DNA of 9,408 bases from Coriobacteriaceae bacterium (GCA_019420325.1 JAHZHK010000018.1:25277-34684), one strand, 5' to 3'. Shown: positions 1 to 7,624, numbered from the stretch's first letter. The notes: generated from the sequence alone by a model not told the origin. Translations and numbers: made by a program.

Positions 1-2119
1 CGACCTTGCTCCAGTCGAAGCTCGCGTCCCAATACATGTTTCCGTTCTTGGCCACCTCGGGCACCTTGTCGGCCTTGATGGTAAAGCTCGCCTCGGCAGA
101 CTGGGTCACCGTGGGCGTCCTGAGGGTGGACTTGTTCGTATACGTGTCGTTTGAACCGTCGCACTTGGTGCGGTAGCTCACAGTGACGTCGGTGGAGCCG
201 ATGAGGGCACGCACCGCATCGCTTGCCATGAAGGTGAACTCGAGCCTGTTCCACTGGCCGTCGTTGGTAACTTTGTAGTCCACGCCTTCAACGAGCTGGT
301 AGTCCCCTGCCGTGAGTTTCAGCTGGTCGAACATAGTGCGCTGATACTTGCTGGCATTGAACTCGTCGCTGAAGGTCACCTTCGCGGGGTCGGTATTGCC
401 CGACATGCGCGAGGTAAAGATTGTAGACTCCCAGGTGGCATAGCCGTCGACCGCGGCAGTTTCAGAGCTCACGAGCTTCTTGGTGATGTACTGGGTGTCG
501 TCTACCGGGATAAAGTCAGAAGACGCCTCGCCCGTGGGGCCGGTGCCATTGGGATTCTCGATGGTGAACTTGTTGCTCACCGGATCCTTGGAGGAAGTGT
601 CGGTCATCTGCGTGTGGTACACGATGGTGTATGCCTGCTTGCCGGCATCGGCACCAAAGGTGTAGCTGAAGCTTGAGCCATCGGTGGGCAGCGCACCCGT
701 GGCAACGGTTGCACCGGAGGCATCCTTGACCTCGTAGCTGCCCTTGTAGGTGTGGCCCGAGCCGAGCGTGTCGGTAAAGACGTAACCGGCCATGTCTGCC
801 TTGAGGGAACCGGTGTTGATCGAGGCCGTCCACGTGATGTCGTCCGAGGTGCCGGTGCCCTTTTTGTCCGCCATGTTGATGGCAAGCTGGGGTGCGGTGG
901 GACCGACGTTGTTCGTGTTTTCGCCCTTGGAACCCCACGTCCAGCTGGCCGCGTTGTCCACGCCGGAGAGCTGGCCGCCGTTGGCGACCGTCTTCCATGC
1001 GTCAGGTGAGATGGGGGTGGTATAGGTGAGCGTGTGACTACCCTGCGAAAGGTTGCCCAGATTAACCGTAGCGGTCTGGCCGTTCACGACCAGGGCGGTC
1101 GCAAGCGCATTGCCGTCGAGCTTGAACGTGGCCCCGTCGAAGGTGAGGTTGGACCCGATTGTGTCGGTGAGCACAACGTTCGTTGCCTTGGAAGCAACGT
1201 CGAGCTGCACGTTCCATGTCACCGTCTTGCTCTCGGCATCGACCGTACCCCATTTGTTGCCCGAGACGTTGCCGTCTTTGATAGGAAACGCCACGACGGT
1301 GGAGACGCCCGGGAACTTGACCTCAACCTTGTCGGCGTTGTGGGTGGCGTCAGGGTTCAACTTCATCTTGAAGTTGATGCCCAGCGTAATGCCGGAAGGA
1401 TGCCTCTGGAGCCACTCCTCGGCGTAGGTGATATAGAAGACGCCGTTGGAAATCGACCACGTCGCCTTGTAGGCGCCACCCTCGTCGTACAGGTCGGTCT
1501 CGGCGACGTTGGGCACCATGATGTTCGACGGGAACACATAGCTCAGACGCGGAGAGCGCAGGGAGAGTACACCCTCGTTGATGCTGCCCTTGATCTCGCC
1601 ATGCATCTCCGTGTCGGGTGTGATGGCCTCGCCCAGCCAGGGCGTCTCGCCATCGTAGGTGATGTGGACCTCCATGCCATGGGCCGTGGAGTCATCGATG
1701 GCAACGTGAGGAGCACTGGGATTGTACTCCCTTGGGGCAACTGCGCCTTCCTCGGAAGCCAGGCCCTGTTCGCCTTCCTGCACGCTGGCGTCGATAGGGG
1801 CCTGTGGCTCCTGCTGAATGTCAGCAGCACCGTCCACAGAATCGGCGTCGCCGGCAACCTTGACATCTCCCGCAGCGTCGGGCGCAATCTCATCGGAAGG
1901 CGCAGGCGCAGGTGCAGGTGCATCGGCAGCATCCTGCGCTTCTTCGGCCTCAGGCTGACCTGCGGTATCGGCGGAATCCACCTGCTCGGCAACGATCGCT
2001 GCATCGGGGAGCACCGGCTCCTCAGCCCAAGCCGGTGTCATCCAGCATGTGAGATTCTGAAACACGAGAACCATGCTAAGGAACAGCGACAGGGCGCGTC
2101 GCCACATCGGGATCGGCAT
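1..2119 (-). CDS. Secreted Ig-fold surface/adhesin-like protein (C-terminus outside window)
   Basis: The reading frame is open from an ATG at 2119 to the window edge, giving 706 residues with no stop. The start is set by a strong AGGAGG seven bases upstream; an in-frame ATG at 2146 lies ahead of that site and is less likely. Residues 1-32 form a classical signal peptide: WRR, then a hydrophobic stretch (ALSLFLSMVLVF), then an AWA cleavage motif before EE. Residues 33-130 are an acidic Ala/Pro/Glu-rich linker with a short PA repeat. From about 135 onward there are successive beta-rich modules, roughly 135-285, 286-410, 411-525, 540-685, and a new one near 690. Modules recur with a Trp-centred strand (TVTWNV, DDITWTA, YATWES, MYWDAS) and a following DT or DE strand (VVLTDTIG, YVFTDTLG, VTFSDEF), a pattern typical of collagen-adhesin and isopeptide-type Ig domains. 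I infer a wall-anchored adhesin or pilin-like protein; a C-terminal sorting signal would lie outside the window. The ligand is unknown. Confidence 0.85.
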   Translation of the reverse strand, partial: MPIPMWRRALSLFLSMVLVFQNLTCWMTPAWAEEPVLPDAAIVAEQVDSADTAGQPEAEEAQDAADAPAPAPAPSDEIAPDAAGDVKVAGDADSVDGAADIQQEPQAPIDASVQEGEQGLASEEGAVAPREYNPSAPHVAIDDSTAHGMEVHITYDGETPWLGEAITPDTEMHGEIKGSINEGVLSLRSPRLSYVFPSNIMVPNVAETDLYDEGGAYKATWSISNGVFYITYAEEWLQRHPSGITLGINFKMKLNPDATHNADKVEVKFPGVSTVVAFPIKDGNVSGNKWGTVDAESKTVTWNVQLDVASKATNVVLTDTIGSNLTFDGATFKLDGNALATALVVNGQTATVNLGNLSQGSHTLTYTTPISPDAWKTVANGGQLSGVDNAASWTWGSKGENTNNVGPTAPQLAINMADKKGTGTSDDITWTASINTGSLKADMAGYVFTDTLGSGHTYKGSYEVKDASGATVATGALPTDGSSFSYTFGADAGKQAYTIVYHTQMTDTSSKDPVSNKFTIENPNGTGPTGEASSDFIPVDDTQYITKKLVSSETAAVDGYATWESTIFTSRMSGNTDPAKVTFSDEFNASKYQRTMFDQLKLTAGDYQLVEGVDYKVTNDGQWNRLEFTFMASDAVRALIGSTDVTVSYRTKCDGSNDTYTNKSTLRTPTVTQSAEASFTIKADKVPEVAKNGNMYWDASFDWSKV

Positions 2120-2609
2120 CGGAGCACCTCCTCCCTGCGTTGTCATTGAACCCACTGCAAAGCTCCTCTCTCCTCATTGCTTTTGCACCGTCATTTTTGG
2201 GCGAAATCCGCACAAAAATGGCAAGTGGATGCAAAGTTTAGCACTTATCATGAATCGATTTTCTGAATGGATCTCAAGCTCCGTGGTTTCTTTGTCAATA
2301 ATTGTTTCAGAATTATTTCAGTCCACCTTGTAGACAGACCTTGAAAATGAGGCACAAAATATTGTGTCCTTGAGCTTGCTCACGTGCCGCTCCAAACGCC
2401 GTTACTGGTCACTTTTCCGCTCACCGGGGTTTAACGGCATGAAAAGATTCCGCATCGGCTCAGAAAAGACCCTACGGCCGACACGGATGCAACAAATATG
2501 AGATTGTGAATGTGCTACACGTGGATTAAGCGCGTCCGGCAAAGCGGGCTGCGGCGGCAGACAGCACGCAGATGCAGGCGCGCCGCGACAGGCGAGTCAA
2601 ATTGAGCCC
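2120..2609. other. Intergenic region upstream of the adhesin gene
   Basis: This is 490 bases with no credible gene. It lies between the start of the adhesin gene and the stop of the regulator gene, both on the minus strand. The part at 2160-2370 is much richer in A/T than the flanking genes and holds the likely adhesin promoter. A small imperfect inverted repeat, CACAA-4-TTGTG, sits at 2353-2366. No convincing intrinsic terminator follows the regulator stop, so read-through towards the adhesin gene cannot be excluded. Confidence 0.6.
2270..2321 (-). promoter_or_regulatory. Candidate adhesin promoter with PhoB/OmpR-like direct repeat
   Basis: Read on the minus strand, two 11-base units, CTGAAATAATT (2321-2311) and CTGAAACAATT (2310-2300), lie head to tail with one mismatch. 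They are followed after two bases by a perfect TTGACA hexamer (2298-2293). Seven-base repeats separated by AT-rich four-base spacers match the general shape of OmpR/PhoB-family boxes. The -10 is weak: TGAGAT at a 16-base spacing. An alternative is TTGAGA (2277-2272) with CATGAT (2252-2247) at 19 bases. A promoter with a good -35 and poor -10 beside an operator suggests activation. The leader would be about 140 bases. Confidence 0.35.
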
Positions 2610-4088
2610 TTAGCGCTTGTCGGCCAGCGGGTCGAGGAGCTCGACTATCTCGGATCGAGAATGCACGCCCGTCTTGTCATAGATATGACGCACGTGCGTC
2701 TTCACCGTGGAAGGCGACAAGTAGAGCTTTTCCTGGATGTACTTGAGCGTGTGGCCGGTGGCCCAAAGACGGAAGACCTCAGTCTCGCGGGCAGACAGCA
2801 TATAAGACGAGGCAAGCTCGCCGATGGAGGGCTGCGGCTTTGGGGCGAGGGTCGAGTTGGCAACGCAAGATTGAAGCGCCCCACCATGAGCGCAAGACAC
2901 CTGAACCCGCGACGCATCCCCATCTTCGACAGCCGGGGCCACGTCGGCAATATCGGGATACTTGCCCATCTCGCCTGTAAAGAGAAACGCCGCTGCCCCC
3001 ACGAGCAGCGCGACAACCACAATGAGCAGAACGCCTTGATTTACGAGGCCAAACACGCTCAGTACACCCGCAACACCCTCGCCAATATGGCCTGCAAGAC
3101 ACCCGGCGGCATAGACAAGCGCAGCAGGGGCGGACCCACGAGCACGCGCCAAAAGCGCCAGCTCGGCCATAAGCGTCCATGCAACGATTTTCACTCCCAC
3201 GAAGGTGATAACAACGGCAATTTGCGCGCCTTCGACCCACTCGGAAAGCAGGAACGCGGCGAGCACCTGTCCCACCATGAGCACCTTGTACAGGCTTGTA
3301 AGCGCGACGCGACCATGCAGCAGGATAACTGTGGCCATGACAACCACGCTCGTGAGCACAGCCGCAAGGGCAGTCTGCCAGCTGAAGTAGTCAATCGGCA
3401 TGCCTGACTGGGCAAGCGTGGAGCCAATGGCAAAGTATGTGATGCCGATTGCCGCAAGCACACGCGCAGGAATGGCCTCCAGCGTCACGCTCAGCAGGTT
3501 CGCAAGAGGCACAGGCGCAATCCTGGCGCGCGCATCCGACACCCGGGAAGCGCGGGCAGGCTGCATCACCAGGACGCACACCGCCAGGGGCAGCAACGTT
3601 TCCACGGCGCACACAACCTGCGCTCCCAGTTCGGCGACAACCGTGCTGCCCAAATAGGCAAGCATATATGACACCGAAGCGTAAACCACCGCATGTCCGG
3701 CGCTCATCTCAGCGTAAATCTCACCGCATGCCACCAGCAAGAATGCGAAGGCAACCGAAAACACCGCCGTTGGCACCCAGTCAATCCACTCGGGCAGCCA
3801 AGCTGCACCAGAAAAATGCAAGAAAGACCCGGCGCTTGAAAGCAGGGCGCACACGCCCAGAAGCGCGACGCGCGAACGCATCGGAGCGACCCCGCACGAG
3901 CGAGCGACCAGCCAAGCAACCGCAAAACCCACCACGCTGAACGCCATGGAGGCCATGCGCGAAGCAAAGGGAGCGCTCAAAAGAACGCTGCCCGACCCAT
4001 CGAGAAACAAGATGTTGCCCCACAGGGTGCACAGGGCAAGCGCCAGCGCACGGCCGAGATGCGATGTTTCGTTTGCACCCTCTTGCAT
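2610..4088 (-). CDS. Membrane-anchored LuxR-family transcriptional regulator
   Basis: This 492-residue protein combines an integral membrane domain with a C-terminal DNA-binding domain. Residues 11-370 contain about 12 hydrophobic segments, for example 11-29, 43-62, 105-125, 236-257, 287-313 and 352-371. A polar linker (371-425) follows, then a LuxR/GerE helix-turn-helix at about 430-486 (LSARETEVFRLWATG, then STVKTHVRHIYDKTGVHSR), with the usual Glu of RETEV and the TVKTHV recognition helix. There is no receiver domain, so it is a one-component regulator expected to sense a ligand at or in the membrane. The ATG at 4088 is preceded by GGGGAGGG at good spacing; an in-frame upstream ATG at 4205 would place coding sequence across the putative promoter and lacks such a site. 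It is transcribed divergently from the exported flavoprotein gene at 4370, a common arrangement in Eggerthellaceae, so I infer it controls that gene. The ligand is unknown. Confidence 0.9.
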   Translation of the reverse strand: MQEGANETSHLGRALALALCTLWGNILFLDGSGSVLLSAPFASRMASMAFSVVGFAVAWLVARSCGVAPMRSRVALLGVCALLSSAGSFLHFSGAAWLPEWIDWVPTAVFSVAFAFLLVACGEIYAEMSAGHAVVYASVSYMLAYLGSTVVAELGAQVVCAVETLLPLAVCVLVMQPARASRVSDARARIAPVPLANLLSVTLEAIPARVLAAIGITYFAIGSTLAQSGMPIDYFSWQTALAAVLTSVVVMATVILLHGRVALTSLYKVLMVGQVLAAFLLSEWVEGAQIAVVITFVGVKIVAWTLMAELALLARARGSAPAALVYAAGCLAGHIGEGVAGVLSVFGLVNQGVLLIVVVALLVGAAAFLFTGEMGKYPDIADVAPAVEDGDASRVQVSCAHGGALQSCVANSTLAPKPQPSIGELASSYMLSARETEVFRLWATGHTLKYIQEKLYLSPSTVKTHVRHIYDKTGVHSRSEIVELLDPLADKR

Positions 4089-4148
4089 TCTTTGCCCTCC
4101 CCTTAGTGCGTCTATCACCGAGACAGAAAGAGTACTCGCAGGTAGAAG

Positions 4149-4173
4149 ATTGTAATCGACCCTCAGGGTCGAT
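4149..4173 (-). promoter_or_regulatory. 19-bp palindromic operator abutting the regulator -10 box
   Basis: ATCGACCCTCAGGGTCGAT at 4155-4173 is a perfect inverted repeat, with 9-base arms around one central base. On the minus strand it is immediately followed by TACAAT (4154-4149), a 5/6 match to a -10 box for the regulator gene. No good -35 is visible at 17 bases; TTGAGC lies 24 bases upstream of the -10. The palindrome lacks a T-tract on either strand, so it is not a terminator. Its size suits a dimeric helix-turn-helix protein. Its place in the promoter spacer suggests autoregulation; control of the divergent gene, 197 bases away, is inferred. Confidence 0.55.
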
Positions 4174-4300
4174 GCGGCGCTCAAGAAGCCCCAATGGGTG
4201 AACATCCGCTCTTTCTCACATCATCGCCCATCGAACCCGATAAGAGAACCCGGCCTGCGCCTACAGTCACAAACGTTCAGCGGCGGCAAGCCACACAGCA

Positions 4301-4342
4301 GGCCGCACGCACAGCCTAAGGGGCGCACGCAATCGTGCGGCC
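4301..4342 (+). promoter_or_regulatory. Leader hairpin just upstream of the flavoprotein ribosome site
   Basis: GGCCGCACG (4301-4309) and CGTGCGGCC (4334-4342) are perfect 9-base complements. The second arm can instead pair with CGCACG at 4324-4329 around a CAAT loop. The two structures exclude each other. The ribosome-binding site (AGGAAAGGA, 4355-4363) begins 12 bases downstream. It could affect mRNA stability or translation. In GC-rich DNA such pairings also arise by chance, so confidence is low. Confidence 0.3.
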
Positions 4343-4369
4343 TCACACTTTCTGAGGAAAGGAACCACC

Positions 4370-6112
4370 ATGAGCAACGTCTCTCGCAGGTCGTTCGTCA
4401 AAGGCGCAGGTCTGACCGGTGCCGCCGTCGCCGCCAGCGCCGCCCTAACCGGTGTCGCCGTCGCCGACGAGGCCGCCGAGGCCGAGGTCACCTCCGCCCC
4501 CGATTACAGCTCCTGGCTGCCCGCGGAGCCCGAGATCTCTGAGGACATGGTGGAGGAAGAGGTCGAGGCCGACGTCATCGTCGTAGGTGTGGGCGACTCC
4601 GGTTGCTGCGCCATCCGCGCCGCCGCTGAGGAGGGCGCGACCGTCCTGGCCTTTGAGAAGTCCGAGACCAAGAACACCACCGGCCAGGGCTGCGCCGTCG
4701 TGGGCGGCAAGGTGCAGGAGACCTGGGGCCGCGGCGACGGCTTCATGGACAAGTACGAGCTGGCTGAGAAGCACATGAACGAGTGCCTTTACCACAACAG
4801 CCTGCCTATCTTCATGCGCTGGGAAAACGAGATGAAGGACGTCTTCGACTGGTTCATTGCCCCGTCGAACCCCTACATCGCCCCCGAGAGCTTCGCTGAG
4901 ATTCCCGAGGAGAACCGCTCCAACTACATCTTCCCCTTCTTCTATCCCATGCTGGAGAGCTATGACTGGACGAAGGAGGCCCTGCCCACCTACCCCACCA
5001 CCATCGGCATCTCCAACCTTTCGCAGATGATGGCCGACACGCTGGCTGAGGCCGAGGCCACCGGCAACGTCGACATCCGCTACGGCCACTTCGGCACGAA
5101 GCTCATCATGGAGGACGGCCGTTGCTGCGGCGTCTACGCCCGCAACGCCGCCACCGGCAAGTACGTCAAGGCGACCGCCAAGGGCGGCGTCATCCTCACC
5201 TGCGGCGACTATGCCCACGACACCGCCATGCTCAAGTACTTCGTGCCCTCCGTCGTGGAGAACGAGGTGCCCGTCATGAACCCCACGATGGACGTCGAGG
5301 GCAACTACACCGCCACGGGCGACGGCCACAAGATGGCCGCCTGGGCCGGCGTTGCGCTGCAGCAGTGGCACGCCCCGATGATTCACCACATGGGCGGCGG
5401 CGCCGGCATCGGCGGCCGCGGCGTCATCGGCAACAACGGCTATCTGTGGCTCAACCTTGCCGGCAAGCGTTTCATGAACGAGGACCTGCCCGGTCAGCAG
5501 CTCGAGAACCAGCTTGAGAAGCAGCCCGGCCACATGGCCTACCAGTTCTTCGACGCCGCTTGGCCCGAGCAGCTCCAGTACTTCCCGGCCGCCCACGGCA
5601 CGGCCTGCTACTACCGCGACGAACCCCTGCCCGACTACACCGCCAACGGCCTCAAGATTTCCGTCCGCTGCCCCCAGGACATCCAGGACGGCATCGACTC
5701 GGGTCAGTGCATGACCGCCGACACCATCGACGAGCTGCTCGCCCAGCTCGACGGCATCGACGCTGAGACCGCCAAGGCTTCCATCGAGCACTACAACGAG
5801 CTGTGCGATGGCGGCTTCGACCTGGACTTCGGCAAGAGCGCCCAGCGCCTCTTCGGCCTGACCACGCCTCCCTTCTACGCCGTGCGCTGCGAGGAGGCCA
5901 ACATGCTCGTGTGCCTGGGCGGCATCGTCTCCGACGAGGAGGCCCGTGCCTACGACGAGGCTGGTCAGATCGTCCCCGGCCTGTACTGCGCCGGCAACAT
6001 GCAGGGCAGCCGTTTCGCCGTGGAGTACCCCATCTGCCTGAAGGGCGTCAGCGTCTCCATGTGCATCTTCTACGGCTACGTCGCCGGCAAGAACGCCGCC
6101 GCCGCGAAGTAA
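4370..6112 (+). CDS. Tat-exported FAD-dependent oxidoreductase, fumarate-reductase-like superfamily
   Basis: This 580-residue protein has a good ribosome site (AGGAAAGGA, six bases before the ATG). The N-terminus is a Tat signal: SRRSFVK at 5-11, a hydrophobic Ala/Gly/Val stretch, and an AVA cleavage motif near 32. The FAD fold begins near 67 with VVGVGDSG (Gly73, Gly75, Gly78) and the ribose-binding Glu96. TGDGHKMA (316-323), GKRFMNED (365-372) and the C-terminal GLYCAGNMQG (537-546) are family landmarks. It has no FMN-binding or haem (CxxCH) domain, so electrons must come from a separate partner. By my by-eye alignment, the substrate His and Arg of fumarate reductase FccA are replaced by Val514 and Cys556, and the catalytic acid Arg after the NE motif is absent (NEDLPGQQ). 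It therefore probably reduces or oxidises another substrate outside the cytoplasm. It has 16 cysteines, many for an exported protein. It is divergent from the membrane LuxR regulator, its likely controller. Confidence 0.9.
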   Translation: MSNVSRRSFVKGAGLTGAAVAASAALTGVAVADEAAEAEVTSAPDYSSWLPAEPEISEDMVEEEVEADVIVVGVGDSGCCAIRAAAEEGATVLAFEKSETKNTTGQGCAVVGGKVQETWGRGDGFMDKYELAEKHMNECLYHNSLPIFMRWENEMKDVFDWFIAPSNPYIAPESFAEIPEENRSNYIFPFFYPMLESYDWTKEALPTYPTTIGISNLSQMMADTLAEAEATGNVDIRYGHFGTKLIMEDGRCCGVYARNAATGKYVKATAKGGVILTCGDYAHDTAMLKYFVPSVVENEVPVMNPTMDVEGNYTATGDGHKMAAWAGVALQQWHAPMIHHMGGGAGIGGRGVIGNNGYLWLNLAGKRFMNEDLPGQQLENQLEKQPGHMAYQFFDAAWPEQLQYFPAAHGTACYYRDEPLPDYTANGLKISVRCPQDIQDGIDSGQCMTADTIDELLAQLDGIDAETAKASIEHYNELCDGGFDLDFGKSAQRLFGLTTPPFYAVRCEEANMLVCLGGIVSDEEARAYDEAGQIVPGLYCAGNMQGSRFAVEYPICLKGVSVSMCIFYGYVAGKNAAAAK

Positions 6113-6162
6113 GGGCCGAGCGCGCCGCGCGGTCTTGTGCGGTGCCATAATTCACCAGGCGC

Positions 6163-6203
6163 AAAAAGCCGGGGCAGTCAGACTGACTGACCCGGCTTTC
6201 TTG
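6163..6203. terminator. Bidirectional intrinsic terminator of the flavoprotein gene
   Basis: AAAGCCGGG (6165-6173) pairs with CCCGGCTTT (6191-6199). After one G/A mismatch the stem continues with CAGTCA/TGACTG around a GAC loop. It is followed by TTTCTTG on the plus strand and by TTTTT on the minus strand. It lies 53 bases after the flavoprotein stop and can also stop transcription arriving from the convergent metY gene. Confidence 0.85.
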
Positions 6204-6214
6204 TAATACATTCA

Positions 6215-6246
6215 GGCTGGTATACCAGGCAAAAAGCCCACGCGGG
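6215..6246 (-). terminator. Short terminator of metY next to a CTGGTATACCAG palindrome
   Basis: On the minus strand, GCCC-GCGT-GGGC followed by TTTTTG (6246-6231) lies seven bases after the metY stop and has the form of a short intrinsic terminator. Directly downstream is a perfect 12-base palindrome, CTGGTATACCAG (6217-6228). Together with the larger hairpin at 6163-6203 this makes three symmetric elements in about 85 bases between convergent genes. Confidence 0.55.
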
Positions 6247-6252
6247 CAATCC

Positions 6253-7551
6253 CTACTTCACGGCTTCAAAACCGTGCTCGAGGTCGGCGAGGATGTCTTC
6301 GATGTGCTCGGTGCCAATGGAAAGTCGAATGGTGTTGGGATAAATACCGCCGGCGCGCAGCTCTTCCTCGGTAAGCTGGGAGTGCGTGGTAGAAGCGGGG
6401 TGGATGACGAGGCTCTTGACGTCAGCCACATTGGCAAGAAGGCTAAAGAGCTCGAGGCTCTCGGTGAACTTCTTGGCCGTCTCGGCATCGCCCTTGATCT
6501 CGAAGGTAAAGATGGGTGCGGCGCCGTTGGGATAATAGAAATCGTAAAGCTCCTTGGCACGGCCCGTGGCCAGGCTCGGGTGGTTCACGCGCTCCACCTG
6601 CGGGTGGTTGCTGAGGAACTCGACGACCTTGAGGGCGTTCTCCACGTGGCGCTCGACACGCAGGGAGAGCGTCTCCAGGCCCTGGAGCAGCAGGAACGAG
6701 TTGAAAGGCGACAGCGTTGCGCCTTGATCGCGCAGAAGGGTCGCGCGGGCCTTGGTGATGTAAGCGGCTGCACCGCACGCGTCGGTGAACACGACGCCGT
6801 GGTAGGAGGGGTTCGGCTTGGCCAGGCCCGGGAAGCGGTCGGCGTGCGCGGCCCAGTCAAACTTGCCAGAGTCGACAATCACGCCGCCCATGACCGTGCC
6901 GTGTCCGCCCATGAACTTGGTGGCCGAATGTACCACGACGTCGGCACCGTGCTCGATGGGGCGCAGCAGGTAGGGCGTGGAGAACGTGGCATCCACGATG
7001 AGCGGCAAACCATGACGATGGGCGATTTCGGCCCAACCCTCGAGGTCGAGCACGTCGGAGTTGGGGTTGCCGAGCGTCTCGGCATACAGCAGCTTCGTGT
7101 TGGGCTGAATGGCGGCCTCAACAGCGGCAAGGTCGTCGGGACCCACGAACGTGGTGGTGAGTCCCTGCTCCACAAGCGTGTTGCCGAAAAGGTTCACCGT
7201 GCCACCGTACAGGTTGGTGGAGGCTACGATGTGATCGCCGGCCGTTGCGATGTTCTGCACGGCGATGGTGATGGCAGCCGAACCACTGGCAACGCCGAGC
7301 GCTCCCACGCCGCCCTCAAGCGCCGCGACGCGCTCCTCGAAAACCGAGGTGGTAGGGTTGGTGAGGCGCGTGTAGATGTTGCCGGGCTCGGCGAGGGCAA
7401 ACCGGCCGGCCGCCGTGGCGGAATCCTTGAACACGTAGGACGTGGTGGCGTAGATAGGCACCGCACGAGCGTCGGTGGCGGAGTCGGGGCTTTCCTGGCC
7501 GGCATGGGTCTGGAGAGTCTCAAAACGGTAGACATGCTTGGATTCGGTCAT
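6253..7551 (-). CDS. metY: O-acetylhomoserine sulfhydrylase (O-acetylhomoserine aminocarboxypropyltransferase)
   Basis: This 432-residue cytoplasmic PLP enzyme of the Cys/Met-metabolism family makes homocysteine from O-acetyl-L-homoserine and sulfide; some members also accept O-acetylserine. Full family length and motifs are present: THAGQ near 15-19, the phosphate-binding YTRLTNPT (60-67), SGSAAI (89-94), the ETLGNPNSDVLD segment (158-169), VDATFSTPYLLRP (186-198, Asp187 expected to contact the PLP ring), and the Schiff-base Lys212 in HSATKFMGGHG. Arg409 in RLSIGTE matches the substrate-carboxylate Arg. The long form with an insertion around 235-260 separates it from cystathionine gamma-synthase. 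The ATG at 7551 has AAAGGA eight bases upstream. It stands alone between its own promoter and terminators, convergent with the 4370 flavoprotein, and appears functionally separate from its flavoprotein neighbours. Confidence 0.93.
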   Translation of the reverse strand: MTESKHVYRFETLQTHAGQESPDSATDARAVPIYATTSYVFKDSATAAGRFALAEPGNIYTRLTNPTTSVFEERVAALEGGVGALGVASGSAAITIAVQNIATAGDHIVASTNLYGGTVNLFGNTLVEQGLTTTFVGPDDLAAVEAAIQPNTKLLYAETLGNPNSDVLDLEGWAEIAHRHGLPLIVDATFSTPYLLRPIEHGADVVVHSATKFMGGHGTVMGGVIVDSGKFDWAAHADRFPGLAKPNPSYHGVVFTDACGAAAYITKARATLLRDQGATLSPFNSFLLLQGLETLSLRVERHVENALKVVEFLSNHPQVERVNHPSLATGRAKELYDFYYPNGAAPIFTFEIKGDAETAKKFTESLELFSLLANVADVKSLVIHPASTTHSQLTEEELRAGGIYPNTIRLSIGTEHIEDILADLEHGFEAVK

Positions 7552-7624
7552 CGGGGGATTCCTTTCGCGTTTCGTACCGCCTTTGGCGATATTTGGTTTA
7601 GCGATAGATAAACTGGGTCAATGC

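Noticed and set aside
1034..2149. Long open frame on the plus strand (371 codons) opposite the adhesin gene
   Set aside because: The minus strand has the signal peptide, ribosome site and Ig-like modules; the plus-strand translation has no coherent features.
2398..2438. GCCGTTA...TAACGGC inverted repeat in the adhesin upstream region
   Set aside because: Seven-base arms 27 bases apart are expected about once by chance in a region this size, and no T-tract or promoter is associated.
4089..4205. Upstream ATG extending the LuxR-family regulator by 39 residues
   Set aside because: The extension would cross the 19-bp palindrome and the TACAAT box. The ATG at 4088 has a much better ribosome site, directly before the first membrane segment.
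4445..6148. Long open frame on the minus strand (567 codons) opposite the flavoprotein gene
   Set aside because: It mirrors a well-supported gene with a Tat signal and FAD motifs. Its translation is a low-complexity Val/Gly/Ala/His-rich sequence with no recognisable domain, as expected from the antisense of GC-rich coding DNA.
6274..7611. Long open frame on the plus strand (445 codons) opposite metY
   Set aside because: It is antisense to a clear PLP enzyme, runs through the metY ribosome site, and shows no domain.
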